DNA of 6,415 bases from UBA10649 sp964391765 (GTDB taxonomy: Bacteria > Actinomycetota > Actinomycetes > S36-B12). The stretch's first letter is position 1, and every line of letters starts with the position of its first letter. A program made the translations under genes and the position numbers. This document shows, piece by piece, positions 4,685 to 6,415 of this stretch. The notes beneath the pieces are model-generated. The model did no database searches. It was not told the DNA's origin and saw nothing but the letters and a program-made list of their open reading frames with translations. The DNA is taken from NCBI GenBank assembly GCA_964391765.1, contig CAYMNG010000131.1, forward strand, positions 1 through 6,415, written 5' to 3'.

Positions 4685-6415
4685 TCAGCCGAAGTTTCGG
4701 CTGGGCACGCGGTCGCTGCCGCCGGCGAGCAGCGGCGCGATCCGCAGGGCCCGCAGGTTCGTGGCCCCGTCCTGGCGCTCGACGACCGCGTCGACCAGGA
4801 GGGCCGAGCAGGAGGCCGCGACCCGCCGATGGCGATCCCACACCGCCGGCGAGCACATGACGTTGGCCATCCCCGTCTCGTCCTCCAGCGTCATGAAGAC
4901 CACGCCGCCCGCCGTGGGCGGCGCCTGCCGATGGGTGACGATGCCGCCGACGAGGACCCGCCGGCCGCCGTCGACCCCGCCCAGCCGCCCGGTCGGCGTC
5001 GCCCCCCGCTCGTCCAGGTACCCGCGGGTGTGCTCGATCGGGTGCGTGGTCGGCGACGTCCCGGTGGCCCACAGGTCGGCGATCGTCTGCTCGACCGCGG
5101 TCATCGCCGGCAGCCCCGGCGGCACCCCGGCGACGGTCGTGCCGGGCAGGTGCTCCTCGCGCACGCCCGCGAGCGCGCCGACCGCCCACAGCGCCTCGCG
5201 CCGGGACACCCCGAACGACGCGAACGCCCCGGCGGTCGCCAGCGCCTCCAACGCCGGCAGCCGCAACCGCGTCCGCCGGACCAGGTCCTCGATATCGGCG
5301 TACCCCTCGCCGCGCGCGGCGACGACGGTGTCGGCGGCCTCGGCCCCCAGCGCGCGCACCGACGCCAGGCCCAGCCGGATCGCCGGCTGCTCGTCGTGCG
5401 GGGCGTGCGGATGCCGCAGCGTCACCGGGACCGGCTCCGCCAGGGCCGCCCCCGCNNNNNNNNNNCCTTCGAGGATTGGGCGGAGTCCGTGGCCGAGGCC
5501 CAGGCCGAGGAGGCCCGCCAGGGCCGCCCCCGCCGCACTGCGGTTGATGTCGACACCGCGGACGGTGACCCCGTGCCGGCGCACGTCGGCCACCAGGCTC
5601 TGCGGGTGGTAAAAGCCCATCGGCTGGTTGTTCAACAACGCCACCGTGAACGCCGCCGGGTAGTGCCGCTTGAGGTAGGAACTGGCATAGACCAGGTAGG
5701 CGAAGGAGTAGGCGTGCGACTCGGGGAAGCCGTAGCTGGCGAAGGCCAGCAACTTGCCGTAGACGTCCTCGGCGACCGGCTCGGGGATGCCGCGGGCGGC
5801 CATCCCGGCGAACAGTCGCGTCCGCAGTCGGCCCACCCGCTCCGGGGATCGCTTCGAGCCCATCGCCTGGCGCAACTCGTCGGCGTCCTTCGGTGAGAAC
5901 CCGGCGCAGTCCATCGCCAACTGCATCATCTGCTCCTGGAACAGCGGCACGCCCAACGTGCGCGCCAACGACGGGCGCATCAGCTCGTGCGGGTAGGTGA
6001 CCGGCTCCTGGCCGTTGCGCCGGCGCAGGTACGGGTGCACCGACCCGCCCTGGATCGGACCGGGGCGGATGAGCGCGACCTCGACGACGAGGTCGTAGAA
6101 CGTGCGCGGTGACAGCCGTGGCAAGGTCGCCATCTGCGCCCGGGACTCGACCTGGAACACCCCGACGGTGTCGGCCGCGCACAGCATGTCGTACGTCGCG
6201 GTGTCCTGCGCCGGGATCTCGTGCAGGGCCAGGCGCACCCCGTGCGCCTGCGCGACCAGGTCGAACGCGTCGGCCAGCGCGGACAGCATGCCCAGGCCGA
6301 GCAGGTCGAACTTGACCAGGCCGGCGAACGCGCAGTCGTCCTTGTCCCACTGCAGGACCGTGCGCCCGGGCATCGTCGCCCACTCGACCGGACACACCTC
6401 ACCGACCGGTCGATC
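4685..6415 (-). CDS. dnaE2: Error-prone DNA polymerase III alpha subunit DnaE2/ImuC, C-terminal part (N-terminus beyond window)
   Basis: DnaE2 is the C-family polymerase that performs mutagenic lesion bypass with ImuA'/ImuB in the actinobacterial damage response. About 576 codons are present out of roughly 1,100 usual; the PHP domain and the first two catalytic aspartates lie outside. The fragment opens with DRPVGEVCPVEWATMPGR, then VLQWDKDDCA and VKFDLLGLGML, where Asp37 of the fragment (6307-6305) matches the third catalytic Asp of DnaE. Further hallmarks are GVFQVESRAQMATLPR, ALIRPGPIQGGSVHPYLRRR, GVPLFQEQMMQLA, AMGSKRSPER, GFPESHAYSFAYLVYASSYLK, QPMGFYHPQSLVADVRRHGV, and an OB-fold block VLVGGIVTHRQAPPTAGG. 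These separate it from replicative DnaE1. It ends SRNFG-TGA. A 10-N gap and a suspicious 78-bp segment (5456-5533) interrupt the helix-hairpin-helix region. The frame stays open across it, but the protein there should not be trusted. The promoter and any SOS box lie outside. Confidence 0.96.
   Translation of the reverse strand, partial: DRPVGEVCPVEWATMPGRTVLQWDKDDCAFAGLVKFDLLGLGMLSALADAFDLVAQAHGVRLALHEIPAQDTATYDMLCAADTVGVFQVESRAQMATLPRLSPRTFYDLVVEVALIRPGPIQGGSVHPYLRRRNGQEPVTYPHELMRPSLARTLGVPLFQEQMMQLAMDCAGFSPKDADELRQAMGSKRSPERVGRLRTRLFAGMAARGIPEPVAEDVYGKLLAFASYGFPESHAYSFAYLVYASSYLKRHYPAAFTVALLNNQPMGFYHPQSLVADVRRHGVTVRGVDINRSAAGAALAGLLGLGLGHGLRPILEXXXXAGAALAEPVPVTLRHPHAPHDEQPAIRLGLASVRALGAEAADTVVAARGEGYADIEDLVRRTRLRLPALEALATAGAFASFGVSRREALWAVGALAGVREEHLPGTTVAGVPPGLPAMTAVEQTIADLWATGTSPTTHPIEHTRGYLDERGATPTGRLGGVDGGRRVLVGGIVTHRQAPPTAGGVVFMTLEDETGMANVMCSPAVWDRHRRVAASCSALLVDAVVERQDGATNLRALRIAPLLAGGSDRVPSRNFG
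4686..4703. repeat. Perfect 8-bp inverted repeat at the dnaE2 stop
   Basis: CAGCCGAA (4686-4693) and TTCGGCTG (4696-4703) are exact reverse complements around a 2-base centre, covering the last codons and the stop of dnaE2. A 2-base loop is too tight, so the usable RNA stem is about 7 bp. It lies 16 bases from the large terminator stem and may add to it, or may simply reflect the codons for Pro-Ser-Arg-Asn-Phe-Gly. Confidence 0.5.
5437..5455. repeat. 19-bp direct repeat, copy 1, abutting the assembly gap
   Basis: CCGCCAGGGCCGCCCCCGC ends exactly at the first N of the gap and is identical to 5515-5533. On the minus strand it encodes AGAALA just before EPVPVTLRH, which continues naturally into the rest of dnaE2. 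Confidence 0.95.
5456..5465. other. Assembly gap (10 N)
   Basis: Ten undetermined bases lie inside dnaE2. The round number suggests a scaffolding placeholder rather than a measured length, so the frame continuity across it is not evidence of correctness. Confidence 0.97.
5466..5514 (+). other. Probable misassembled segment with plus-strand coding character
   Basis: These 49 bases lie between the gap and the second repeat copy. Read as dnaE2 (minus) they give GLLGLGLGHGLRPILE with several A-ending codons, and have no counterpart that I recognise in DnaE2. Read on the plus strand they give FEDWAESVAEAQAEEAR, with almost all codons ending in G or C, like a real gene of this genome. The likely explanation is a chimeric contig end from another locus that shares the 19-bp repeat. 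Confidence 0.6.
5515..5533. repeat. 19-bp direct repeat, copy 2
   Basis: This is an exact copy of 5437-5455. On the minus strand it reads AGAALAG following VDINRSA. Joining the two sides through a single copy gives VDINRSAAGAALAEPVPV, a continuous DnaE2-like path. Confidence 0.95.

Noticed and set aside
6289..6302. Similarity between CCCAGGCCGAG here and the same bases near the gap (about 5500-5510), considered as a repeat linking the two regions.
   Set aside because: It is only 11-12 bases and encodes Leu-Gly-Leu-Gly in a GC-rich genome, so chance is enough.
4533..6395. A long alternative minus-strand frame (about 620 codons) across dnaE2.
   Set aside because: It overlaps dnaE2 in another frame, yields Arg/Gly/Pro/Ala-rich sequence and has no domain; dnaE2 motifs are continuous in their own frame.

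Overview
This is a very GC-rich window, with GC-rich third codon positions, several GTG starts and 4-base gene overlaps. It carries families I know essentially only from Actinobacteria: the trp-associated membrane protein (TIGR02234 type), an HGxxPAAW small membrane protein and a TIGR03085 metal-binding protein. The source is most likely a high-GC actinomycete. The genus cannot be read from the sequence. A 10-N run shows this is a draft assembly.

Layout, left to right. Positions 1-998 (minus strand) hold a two-component system: an OmpR-type response regulator (300-998) followed, with an ATGA overlap, by a sensor histidine kinase whose first 101 residues are visible (1-303). Positions 1091-3883 (minus strand) hold a tight four-gene cluster, hisI > trpE > trp-associated membrane protein > HGxxPAAW protein. 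Each junction is a 4-base start/stop overlap (ATGA, GTGA, ATGA), so translational coupling is likely. HisI hydrolyses phosphoribosyl-AMP in histidine synthesis, and TrpE commits chorismate to tryptophan. The two membrane proteins are conserved companions of actinobacterial trp genes with no known function. trpC, trpB and trpA, which often follow in actinobacteria, are absent here: the two-component system comes next. Positions 3947-4588 (plus strand) encode a TIGR03085/DinB-like metal-binding protein, divergent from hisI. Positions 4685-6415 (minus strand) encode the C-terminal half of the error-prone polymerase DnaE2 (ImuC), convergent with the TIGR03085 gene. Its N-terminal part lies beyond the right edge.

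The most notable non-coding signal is a 20-bp stem (4601-4620 with 4651-4670) between the two convergent genes. Its three mismatches all become G-U wobbles in the minus-strand transcript, so it reads as an RNA-level terminator for dnaE2. The most important caveat is the gap at 5456-5465 inside dnaE2. A 19-bp direct repeat sits at the gap edge and again 59 bases beyond it, and the stretch between looks like foreign coding sequence on the opposite strand. The 78 bp from the gap to the end of the second repeat copy is probably a misassembly. I see no CRISPR array, transposon, tRNA or rRNA, and no convincing new multi-gene system. The gene content is mostly ordinary actinobacterial chromosome.
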